NCBI GenBank assembly: GCA_030549175.1
Contig: JAUKUA010000006.1
Span: forward strand, 372,001 to 436,000
Reading direction: 5' to 3'
Length of the DNA: 64,000 nt
DNA from: Lasiosphaeris hirsuta
Lineage: Eukaryota; Ascomycota; Sordariomycetes; Sordariales; Lasiosphaeriaceae
Positions 1-11,700 of this stretch are shown here, in pieces. Below the pieces are notes generated by a model that worked only from the letters and a program-made list of their open reading frames with translations, was not told where the DNA came from and searched no databases. Each line of letters begins with the position of its first letter. Position 1 is the first letter of the stretch. The position numbers were made by a program, and so were the translations under genes.

Positions 1-1261
1 CTGGTCGAGTTCACCAACCTGGACACCTTTCTGCCCGCGCGCGTCGAGTACGAGGACTACTTGCGCTGGTGCGCCAGCCACTTTGACGATGTGGTCCGCT
101 ACCAGAACGAGGTGCTTTCTGTCACGCCTATCGAGCAGACTGGCCCGCTAAAGACCTTTATCGTTTCGTCTCGGGACGCGGCGACCGGAGGGGTTACCTG
201 TTTCAAGACTAAGAACGTTATCCTGGCCGTCGGCGGCCAGCCATCAATCCCTAAAATCCTCCCCGCAAAGAGCCCCCGGGTGATCCACTCATCCCAATAT
301 TCGCAAATCCTCCCCAAGCTGCTCCCCAACACCGCCGCTCCGTACCGCGTGGCTGTCATCGGCGCAGGACAGAGCGCCGCTGAGATCTTTAGCAACGTGC
401 AGAACCTGTACCCCAACAGCAAAACATGGTTGATCATGCGGTCCGAGTTCCTCAAGCCAAGCGACGATTCCCCCTTGTAAGTTCCGCGTCTAGCTAGCCA
501 CTAGCAATGCTAACTACCTACCCAGCGTCAATTCCATCTTCAACCCCTCCTACACCGACTACATCTACCCCAAGTCTTCTTCCTACAGGGCGAACATCCT
601 CCGCGATGCTCGCGCCACAAACTACGGTGTTGTCCGTCTGGAGCTGATTGAGCACCTGTATGAGAAGATGTACCACCAGAGGCGGACGCTCGGCACCAAC
701 GAGAGGCAGTGGCCGCACCGCATCATGGCCGGCCGGAGTCTCGTGAGCACCCAAGACCATGGCGGCGAGTTGAGCGTCAAGGTCGCCATCTTCCCGGGAG
801 GGGAGGCGCAGGACGGCCCCCTCTTTGAGGAGGAAGACCTGGAGGTGGACCTCATTGTGTGCGCTACGGGTTACGAGAGGAGAGCCCATCTCGACATGCT
901 GAAGGACACATGGAGCCTGCTGCCTAAGCTCAGCGAGGGCGAGGTCAGCCGTTTGAGCGCCAACATGCCCAAGGACCGTTGGATCGTCGAGACGGCCGAC
1001 GGCGGCAAGGGCTCGCCAGCTACCACGCGTGTGCTCGAGGTTAACCGTGATTACGGAGTGCGCTTCACGCCGGGCGCGGTGGCCCCGGGTTCTGGCGTGT
1101 GGCTGCAAGGCTGCTGCGAGGGAACGCACGGTGTAAGTTTCCCAAGTCTCAGTGTGGCAACTTAAACTAACAACCCGCAGTTGAGTGATACCCTTCTTTC
1201 TGTGCTCTCTGTACGAGCTGGCGAGATGGTGGAGTCCATCTTCGGAGCGGGCTCTATGTAA
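1..1261 (+). CDS. sidA: L-ornithine N5-monooxygenase, 3' part (5' end outside window)
   Basis: FAD/NADPH-dependent enzyme that hydroxylates the side-chain amine of L-ornithine, the first committed step of hydroxamate siderophore synthesis. Exons are 1-476, 526-1132 and 1181-1261, joined in phase across a GTAAGT intron with a TGCTAAC branch site and a second GTAAGT intron. The sequence shows the NADPH-binding segment [12 protein letters not shown], then MRSEF...DDSPFVN across the first splice, and the C-terminal ATGY motif ([11 protein letters not shown]) typical of this flavoprotein family. The N-terminal FAD motif lies upstream of the window. A ferrichrome-type NRPS follows on the same strand after about 1.5 kb, which supports the role. 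The reading frame is open in all three exons and stops at TAA 1259-1261. Confidence 0.93.
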
Positions 1262-2728
1262 TCTGCAAGCATGTAAATTCTTCCACGGCAGTCACGACTA
1301 TCTGCATTAGACACGGCCATTTGCTTTTAGTTTTTGGGTTTCACACGGTAACCAGGCGTACTGGAGGGAAAAGAGGGTGGGGGTGGTTCTGGCCGCTGTG
1401 TGCCAGGCGCAACTCGACTTGGTAGTACAAACAGTCCATCTTGTTTTTCGCGTGGGCCATGTCAGACGATTCTGCCAACATGACCCCTCCTGAATGCGCC
1501 ACTGTCTCGGCATCAATAGTGTCGTTTGAGAGAGTGACTAGTTGTTCGGCTTGCATGAGCGGATGCTGTAGACGTCTGTTCTGACTCGGGGCGGTCTCAG
1601 GGGTGCTCCAGGAGACCCAACCCATGCCTCACAGCCTTCATGATCCGGGGGCGAGAGGAAGCTCGCGGAACAGGCAAACCCGAGGCCGAAGATCGGATCA
1701 GTGCAAAGGGTGGCAGCCGGGGGTCGTCCCTTCCGGGTGTTGAGCCGACACTACCAGGACAAGGAATGGGGGGCACCACTCGATGACGCAATAGCAATGT
1801 CCATTATGACTAACAGAAGAAAGACAGCCAGACGGGCCGTGAGGGGAAGATGACCGGTTTAGGTAGGTCCATAGCCGGAGAAACCTTTACAACCCGGGAG
1901 GCAGTCCGCCTGTGATCCAGGGGCCATTTGCAAACGCGGGGCACTTGTTTGCAAGTACCTCCAATGACCGCAGCCCAAAGCAAGCAAGCACAGCCAACCA
2001 TTCTCAGCGCAGTCAATAACGCGGCCATGCAAGTCATCGTGCCTTCCCAAGACCCATTCCTATTTTAGCTCCAAAAGCCAAGAGCTCCCGCGGCCAAGGT
2101 GAGGAGAATTCGGCGAGTGTTGGATCCCCCGAAATATCGCGACTTCTCTGGTGACCTGGTGCCTCTCAATTAGCCAAATTGGGCTTCCCGAATCCGAGTG
2201 CTCACGGAAAACCGGGTCACGTTGCGTCTGCCTGCTGCCAACCGCCTCGTGTCTTGCATGCTGCCCCCATAGTGTTCGCATCGTCGACGCCGGGAAACAG
2301 CGTGGCGGGCCGCAGCCACCCTTGCACCCACACACACACACATCGCAACGAGGTGTGCCATCGTCAGACCAGCAAACACACCAACCAGCCCACACCGGCC
2401 ACCCCCGTCCACCGCACCAGCCAATAATCCCTCGCCAGAATCAAATACACCTCGTCCGACTCGCCTATTCCGTGGGGTGCTGACCAATCAGCAAAAGCCC
2501 ATTTTGACTTCGACGACGTCCCTTACACGCGCTGGGCCGTGGCCAATCGAAGACTACCTGATCCAAGTACCTGGCTGCCGAATGACAGCCACGTCCAAAC
2601 GGCACGACGATTGTTCACTAAAGTGCTGCCATAATATCATTCGAGGTCAATGCCCAATCCCATTCGCTCCGGCTAAGCCCCAAGTCAGTATCACCAGAGC
2701 ACCAAGACTGAACAACTCGATAGACGCC
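1262..2728. other. Intergenic region between sidA and the siderophore NRPS
   Basis: No convincing coding sequence. The short reading frames on both strands lack family motifs and codon-like structure. A CA-rich microsatellite-like stretch lies near 2326-2342. The last 310 bases hold three CCAAT pentamers and probably the NRPS promoter and 5' leader. I looked for GATA-type iron-repressor sites (ATCWGATAA) and did not find a good match. Confidence 0.6.
2421..2547 (+). promoter_or_regulatory. Three CCAAT boxes upstream of the NRPS start
   Basis: CCAAT occurs at 2421-2425, 2484-2488 (in the context TGACCAATCAGC) and 2543-2547, all in the same orientation and 180-310 bases before the favoured ATG at 2729. 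In fungi the CCAAT-binding complex with HapX controls iron genes, so these are plausible iron-response elements. The motif is short and the functional link is inferred. Confidence 0.45.
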
Positions 2729-5700
2729 ATGGATACACCAATTCACAGTGTCCAAGACAAACTATCAATCATCAACCACCCAGCCTCAAGACTACCAGGA
2801 CCGAGTCTTCTTCACCACCTCATACAAGTAAACTCGAGCGACGACGCGCCTGCCATCGACTTCCTGGCTGTCAATGGCACTCGCTCGTCTCTATCATATA
2901 CCCAATTCCACCATGAAGCTAAATCCCTGGCCGCGAGGATATCCAAACTCGCCGGAACGCACCCGAGTGATGAACCGTTTGTTGTTCCCGTACTCATCCC
3001 GCAAGGCTTGAAGCTCTATGTTGCGCTGCTGGCTATCCTCAAGGCGGGCGGGGCTTTTTGCCCCTTGAACCTTGACGTGCCCCTTGAACGCGCAAAATTC
3101 ATTCTGGATGACGTCTCGGCCAAGATCATCATCACCACGTCGGAGTTGGTGTCGAAGATCCCAGACTCTGAGGGTAGGGCTGTGTTGATTATCGATTCTG
3201 CCTCACAAGAGCCTCCAGAGGCCATCCACAGGCAACCACAGCCGTCCGACCTGGCCTACATCATGTACACGTCAGGATCAACAGGGACGCCCAAGGGCGT
3301 GGGTGTCTCCCACGAGGCAGCAACACAGAGTCTGCTTGCCCATGACCGGCACATCCCCGCTTTCTCCCGCTTCCTCCAGTTCGCTGCCCCCACATTCGAC
3401 GTCTCTGTCTTTGAAATTTTCTTCCCCTTTTTCAGGGGTAAGACACTCGTGAGCTGTGCACGGCCGGCGATGCTCAACGACTTGCCGGGCGTCCTTAGGC
3501 TGATGGATGTGGATGCTTGCGAGTTGACGCCGACGGTGGCGGGAAGTCTGCTTCGCAGGCGGGAAAACGCGCCTAACCTGCGCCTTTTGCTCACCATTGG
3601 CGAAATGCTCACGAAACCGGTCATCAAAGAGTTTGGTGGCAGCGATGGCCGGCCGAGTATGCTGTGGGCCATGTACGGCCCGACAGAGGCGGCGATACAC
3701 TGCACCCTCCAGCCAGCCTTTGCCTGTGACTCGCGCATTGGGAACATCGGTGTCCCGCTTGATTCGGTTTCGGCATTCATTGTCAAAGTCGGAAAAGATG
3801 CCGAAAACCCAGACTCTGGATCCCTGCAGATTCTCCCTCGAGGGGAAATCGGTGAATTGGCCGTTGGGGGATATCAAACTGCCCAGGGGTACCTCAACCG
3901 CCCCGAGCAGACGGCAGAAGCCTTCGTCAACAGTCCTTTTGGTCGGCTCTACCTGACGAAAGACAAGGCCCGTATTCATCCCGACGGCACGCTGGAGTGT
4001 CTGGGACGAATATCCGACGGCCAAGTCAAACTGAGGGGACAGCGAATCGAGCTCGGCGAGATCGAACACGCCGCACTCAGGGCCCCTGGGTGTCACAGCG
4101 CATTTGCCGCTGTTATCAACAACATCCTCGTCTTGTTTTGTGCAGTCGATGAGACGAGCGACGCGACGGCAGCCATTACCAAGGCTTGCGAGGAGTGGCT
4201 GCCGGGTTTCATGGTGCCCGGCGACGTTGTTGTCATGCGGGAGTTCCCGCGTCTCGCATCTAGCAAGGTCGATCGAAAGGGCCTTGTCGCATGCTACTCC
4301 AGCTCAGGGACGCCCAAACCGGAGTCTGTATTTGCAGATGATCTTGAGCGCCAGCTCTGCGACCTCGCAAATCAAGTACTCGGAGTATCAGTGAATCCGA
4401 GTGAGAATCTGTCGCGAAGTGGCATGGACTCGCTTGTCGCCATCAAATTTGCATCTGCGCTGCGAGAAGCCGACTTGGACGTTGGCGCGGTCGACATCTT
4501 GGCATCGCGCACGATATCAGCCTTGCATGCGCGAGTTCGCCGAAAAGGGGCTATTTCCCCTGAGCCGTTGCCGAGCGCCGATCTTGAGCGCGGGCTTTTG
4601 GCAGCCGTCGCAAACCACCCCCATCTTCAAAATCGATTCGAGGAGATCGATGCGGTCATTCCATGCACCCCACTCCAGATCTCCATGCTGGCAGAGACCA
4701 TGGCAGATCCGCGGGCCTACTGCAATTGGATCGAGCTCAGTTTCCCCAACTGTGCGGAGGCGGTGATACGCTCCTCGTTCTCTCGCCTGGCGCAGGAAAA
4801 CGAGGCCTTGCGAACTGGGTTCGTGCAGGACGAGGGGCAATTTCTGCAGGTTATTTTCAAGGAGCTTGGCAACACTGAAATTCAATTGGCGGGCAATCCC
4901 GTGAAGGAGTTTGGGATGCTCCAAGGCGACGACTTTCTGCGTCCATTTCGGGTTCAAATCGCAAAGTCAAGCCATGAGAGCACAACCGTGGTCATCCAGC
5001 TTCACCATGCTGTGTACGACGGGTGGTCGGTGGATATGATGCTTGCCGATCTCGAGACTCTTCTGCGCGGCGAGGACCCCAAGGCTCGACCCCAGTTTCG
5101 AGAGGTGTCGGCATACTACCGTTCGACATCGTTCACGAGGGATTGCAATGTGTCCAGGGAATTCTGGGCGGAACAACTGGCCGGATTCCAGCCAGCAGCG
5201 TTGCCAAACCTGTGGCCTGCTGCGCCCGCCCGTGCAATACTCTCAACGTCTTTCTCACTGTCACTCAATCCAGAGACAGTAAAGATCGCCCTCCAAAAAA
5301 TAGATGCTGCCCCCCAGGCCGTATTCCAGGCTGCTTTAGCTTGGATATGGAGCTCGCTCGTTGGGAGCGAAGATGTGGTTTTGGGCACGGTGACATCTGG
5401 GAGGACGTTGCCGATTTCGAGGATTGAAGATATTGTCGGCCCATGCATCGCTTCACTACCCACCCGCACAAATCTCGCCCAATCTAAAACTATCAGGGAC
5501 TTGTTGGCTAGCATACATGCAGCAAACAGGGCCATCCTGCCTCGCAGCATCTTGCAGCTTGCTGAGATCAAGCGAGCTGCCGGCATCCGCTCGGGGCAGT
5601 CAGTCTATGATGCCCTCTTTGTTTACCAGGAGTCCTTGCAGAGCAAAGAGCGAGGTGCCAGGATCATCAGGGAGGTCGACCACCAAGATTACCTGGAGAC

Positions 5701-8700
5701 GAAACTGCTGGTCGAAGTTGAGCCAACACAGGACCGCTTTGTGTGCCGTCTCACATTTCACGCCGACGTCTTCCCAGAGGCTCAGGTTGCGATCCTAGGA
5801 CAAGCTATCCAGGCCCTGGTGCCTTTCATGCTGGATAACATAACTTCGGAATTGGCTGTAATACCGACCGCTTTCCCCCAACAGCTTTTGTCCGTCTACA
5901 ATGCGCAGCCATCCTCCTTCTCTGGAGTCCCCGACCTGGCTCTTGCCGTTGAAGCCGTGGCTGCAAAGTTTCCCGACAGAGACGCACTGTGCTTCGCGAG
6001 TGAGATCTCTGAAGGCACGATAACCACAACAGCCGTCTCGTTTGACGGCTTGAACAAGACGGCAAACCGGATTGCGTGGCACCTCAAGCAGTCCGGCGTT
6101 CGCGAAGGAGATGCTGTCGCAATCGTCATGGAGAAATCGGTACTTCTCTACGCCGGCATTCTCGCGATCCTGAAAGCCGGGTGTGCCTATTTGCCCCTTT
6201 TACCAAATACGCCACTGGCTCGCGTCGAAAACATCTTTGAGCAGGCTGGAGTGACGCACTGCCTCACGGATACCGCGGCGCGGGGGACGTTTGAGAGCTT
6301 GACCTGCAGCTTCATCGACCTGCAGTCGATCGATTTTCGAGACTCCCCAGATGAAAACCCCAACATTAACCCCGACCCATCACGCGTCACTTATATCATC
6401 TTCACCTCGGGAAGTACCGGCACTCCCAAGGGTGTGTGCGTTACGCAGCTCAACATCATGAGCAATCTAGACGTCCTGTCAAGGATCTATCCGGTGGGGG
6501 AGACATCCAGAATGCTTCAGTCGTGTTCCCAAGCCTTTGATGTCTCGGTCTTTGAGATTTTCTTTGCCTGGACCCAGGCCATGTGTCTCTGCTCTGGGAC
6601 CAACGACACGCTCTTTGAGGATCTCGAGAGATCAATCCGCAAGCTCAATGTCACCCACCTTAGCATGACGCCGACGGTGGCATCCCTTGTTGATCCATCC
6701 AAGGTCCCCCAGGTCGAGTTCCTCGTCACCGCAGGCGAGGCCATGACGGAAGTCGTCGCGCGCAAGTGGGCCAAGCAGCTATACCAGGGGTATGGGCCGT
6801 CGGAAACGACAAATATTTGCACCGTCAAGAAGATGGGCGAGGGTCAGATTATCCAGCATCTCGGGTGGTCTTTCGAGAACACCTCGACATTTGTGCTGTA
6901 CCAGGGCAGCTCGGACATCGTACCTCTTGGCTTCTTCGGCGAGTTCTGCTTTGGCGGAGACCAGGTGGCTCAGGGCTATCTGAACATGCCGGAGCTCACC
7001 TCGGCCAAGTTTATCGATCACCCACAGTATGGGCGTCTGTATCGCTCTGGTGATCTCGGGAGGATGCTTCCGGATGGGTCGATGGTTATTGTCGGCCGGG
7101 TGGATGAGCAGATCAAAATCCGGGGGCAGAGGGTTGAGCTTACTGAGATTACCTCGACCATCAGGGAGCTGGAGAGTGTCGGCGATTGCGCTACGCTGTT
7201 CCTGAAACAGGACTCGCCGGCTTCGAGCCAGATTGTCGCATTTGTTGTACCACAATCGAGCGACAGCACGCAGTTTCGCGCTCTCGAGATTGACATGGCG
7301 CTTGGCCTGATTCAGTCGCTTTTTCAACTGCTCACGTCGAGGGTGCCTAGATACATGGTCCCGTCCTTTATAATCCCAATCTCTATACTGCCAACCACTG
7401 CTTCGGGAAAGCTCGACAGGGCACGTCTCGCCGACGTTATCAAGAACCTTGGCCAAGAACACCTCTCGCGTGCAAGCCCTGCAGCCGACGCCGGCCAAGA
7501 CAATGGACAGTGGTCAGACGCCGAGAGGCAAATGGCAGAGATTGTTTCTAAGGTGTTTGGTATTGTCAAGAGCGGCGTTGGGAGGTGGGCGCCGCTGACG
7601 ACGCTGGGCTTGGACTCCATTTCTGCCATTGAGCTGTCGAAGCAGATTCAAAATGCATTTGGTAGGCGGCTTGCAATATCGACAATCCTCCAAAACGCGA
7701 GTGTCGCGAGACTGGTGCAGGTGATACCGCCGGCAAATCCAGTGACCTCGAAACAGACGGCGGAGCTTCTTTCGAGCGATGTCAGAGAGACCATTGCGAA
7801 GAAGTTTGCCGAATGCGGTGGGAAAGTCGAGCAGATTCTGCCCTGTACGCCGCTTCAGGAAGCCATGCTCGCGGTATCGGCTGGTCGGGGATCGTATCTC
7901 AACCGGATGCTGCTTCGCGTGAATGGAGACGTCTCCCAGCTCAAGGGCGCTTGGGAAGTGGCCTGCGAGAGACATGGAATCTTACGAACATGTTTTGTCA
8001 CGACAGAGAACGCTCAGCAGCCTATTGCGCAGGTTGTCTTAGTTAATTGGCAGCCTCCGTGGCACGAGTTTGACGCTTCCGATATTGATACCGTCGATGA
8101 GTGTATCTCCAAGCATGTCGACACCCTGCCGAGCGCGATTGACTCATTGACGCCTGCCATCTCATTTGCCGCCATCAACCAACCCGATGTCGCTTACATG
8201 TCATTCGTTTGCCACCATGCGTTGTATGATGGTGTCGCGATAGAGCGCCTGCTGTTTGAAGTTGAGCAGAGCCTCGCCGGTTCGCCGCTGTCTCCACCAC
8301 CAGCCTACGACGAGTTCCTGCGAGAGTCATTGTCGTTGCCAGAGTCAACTGACAGCTTCTGGCTTCAACATTTGAGTGGTTTCAAACCAAGCTCAATGTC
8401 ACAATTCAATATTGAGCGTCCTGCGACGTCCTCGTTTACTAGCACCAAAGCGGAGCTTTCGTTGTCCTTGATCAGCGGAAAGGCCCAGCAACTCGGGGTA
8501 TCCCTCCTCTCCCTCACCCAAGCGGCGTGGGCATCCGTTCTCGCCACGTTGTTCCGTACCAGTGACGTCTGCTTTGGCAACGTCGTCAATGGCCGAACCT
8601 TGCCTCTCGAGCGCATCAACGAGCTCGTCGCGCCGTGCTTCAACACAATCCCGATCCGAATGGATCTTTCCGACAAGCAGCGCAATATCGATTTGATAAA

Positions 8701-11700
8701 GGCGTTTCAGAGTCTTAATCCTAATTTCATTCACCATCAGTTCACTCCTCTTAGGCATGTGCAGTCCTTGGCTTCTCGAAGCGGTAGCCGGCGTTTGTTT
8801 GATACCCTCTTGCTTTTGCAGCAGCCTTCCCGGGAGCTTGACAAGTCTGTTTGGACTTTGGAGCGGGACGATGGAGAGATGGATGTGAGTTTTTCGCGCA
8901 TGAGCTGTGTGGGCTTTGCTGACGTCCTAGGTTCCCGTTGTTTGCGAGGTTGTTCCTCACACCCACAAGGATTTGCTTGTTGTCAAGCTACACGTTGAGC
9001 CGTGAGTCCCTCTTCTGAGGTCTTTGGGCAGCGCTGACATTTCATAGACATCGGCTTTCAGACGAAGTGGCCGAGTTGATTCTGGATTTATTCACGCACG
9101 CGTTGGATTCCTGCGTGCGATTTCCGGCTTCACATATTCCTATATTGGACACCATACCAGCGGAATTTGGAGAGAGGCTAGCCAGGATTCCTTTAGGAGA
9201 GTTTACCGAGACAGACAGCACCGCGCAGGAAGCCGATACTACGGATGAAGTGTGGACGGCGGCCGAATCAAGCATCCGTAAAGTGCTCTCCACCCTCTCG
9301 ACATCAGATGTCGCGCGGGTTCGGCGAAAGACCACGATATACCAGCTAGGCCTGGACAGTATTAGTGCTGTGCAAATAGCCTCCCTGCTTCGAAAAAAGG
9401 GTTATCAAGTCTCGGCTAGCGACGTCATCGATAAGCCGACCTGCGAGAGGCTTGCTCTCCATGTGGATAGCCATACCTCGATCGCAAATGGAACAAAAGC
9501 AACGTTCGACCTTGACGGCTTTCGGGCACAAGTTTGGCCTCAAATCGAGACTCAGGGGGTCATTGCTGACTCTGTAGAGTCCATCATCCCCTGCACACCG
9601 CTTCAATCGGGGATGCTCGCCCAGTTCATCAAGTCTGGGGGACATGACTACTTTAACTACCTCGACTTTCGCGTCAATGATGATGTCGATGTCGCCAAGC
9701 TGGGTTTGGCGTGGGAGGCCGTCCACACAGCCCACCCTATCCTCCGAACTGGATTTACCCCTGTTGAGAACGACGCGTGCGCGTTTGCGATGGTCCAGTA
9801 TATCCCCGGGGCATTTGCTCCCCCCCTAACAGTTTCTCGCGGCGACACCGGTTTCCATCTCGACAAATGGCGCCTCGACACTGCCCACGATGCGGCAGCA
9901 AAGCTCGAACACTCGCCCTGGAGAGTTGCCATGGTCGAGACTGGCATCGGGTTGATGATGCACCTTGCCATCCACCACGCACTGTACGATGCACAATCCC
10001 TCCAGCTGCTTCTGGAAGATGTTGCGAGAGCTCTGAGAGACGATGCATTAAGCAAGCCTCCCCCCACCGAGCATGCAGTTGTGGACATTCTCGATACAAC
10101 ATCCGACCAAATTGAAAGCTCAGAAGCCTTTTGGAAAGCGCAGGCTGACGGAGTTGTCATCAACGGGTTCCCTGTGATGACTCCGCTTCGCCAGCCCACG
10201 CGCAGCATCCTGGTCGAGTCGGCGATCAGCGCCCTGCCCTTCTCAGCTCTCGAGGAGTCAATTTCCAAGTCTGGATACACACTTCAAGTGGTGCTCCAAG
10301 CTGCATGGACTCGGATTACATGTTCGTACCTCGGAGAGTCATCGGTCGTATTTGGCGTCGTCTTGTCTGGTCGGACTACCGAAGCGACCCAGACCTCCAT
10401 GCTGCCTTGCATCACGACCCTCCCCGTGGTCTCGATGAATGCAATTTCAAACCGTGAACTGCTGGATCAAATGCTCAGCTACAACACGGATCTCTACAAG
10501 CAACAGCACCAGCCCCTGACTCGCATCCAGCAGTGGCTCAGACGTCCCGATGCCAGGCTGTTTGAGACATTACTGGTATACCAGAAGTTCAATGTGGATA
10601 CCTCGGAACCGAGACCATGGAGTATCGTAAACGATCAAGCCACTGTCGATTACCCGGTCTCTGTAGAGGTCGAGCCCCAGTCAGGCGACACACTCAAATA
10701 CCAAATCACCTTCTTTGACGATATTGTGCCCGTGGAGCAGGCTCAGCTCTTGCTTCAGCAGTTTGATGCTATAGTCTCTGATTTGGCGCTGAACCCAGAT
10801 GGTAATGAGTCAGCGGTCTTGGAGTCTTCACCCGAACTGTTCTCTGTTCTTCCGGCAGAGCAGCCAGAGCTGCCGGGGCCGGTGAGGGTTCTACACCAGT
10901 TCGTTGAGTCACAAGCACTTTTAACGCCAGAAAAGACGGCGCTTCATTTTGTCCACGGGTTCGACGGAGACATCCCTATCGGACGCCAGTGGACTTACCG
11001 AGAGCTCAACGAAAACGGCAACCGAACAGCAAATGCTCTCCTTCCTCACGTCCGTGTCGGCGACATCGTTGCCATCGACTTTGAAAAGCGCCCAGAAGCC
11101 TTTTCCAGCATTCTGGGCATCCTCAAGGTTGGATGCGCGTTTGTGGCTCTCGATCCCGGAGCCCCGGCGGCCAGGAAGGAGTTTATCGTCCGAGATTCAG
11201 GGGCTGCAGTGATGTTGACGTCTCAAGGAAGGGGCGAGTTAGACTACTCGGTTTCAATTCCGGTCATTGGGGTTGATGAGGATCTTCTGGCGGCGCAGTC
11301 TTCAGATCCTCCCGTCACAGATCGAAATGTTGAGCCGGCCGACGTCTGCTACTGTCTGTACACCTCAGGCACTACCGGGACACCAAAGGGATGCGAGATT
11401 ACGCATGACAACGCGGTACAGTGCATGTTAGCATTCCAGCACATTTTCAAGGGCCACTGGGAGGCCGACTCGAGGTGGCTGCAGTTCGCATCACTTCATT
11501 TTGACGTCTCGGTGCTGGAGCAGTATTGGAGCTGGTCTGTTGGCATTACTCTCGTCGCGTCGCCCCGAGACTTGATCCTCGAGGATCTCGCAGGCACAAT
11601 CTCTCGGTTGGGGATTACGCACATCGACTTGACGCCTAGTCTTGCGCGGCTTGTTCATCCAGACGACGTTCCGAGCCTGTGCAGGGGTGTCTTCATTACC

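Noticed and set aside
2477..2728. N-terminal extension of the NRPS from the ATG at 2477
   Set aside because: The 84 codons have no adenylation-domain likeness and overlap CCAAT boxes. The ATG at 2729 has better context and matches the domain start.
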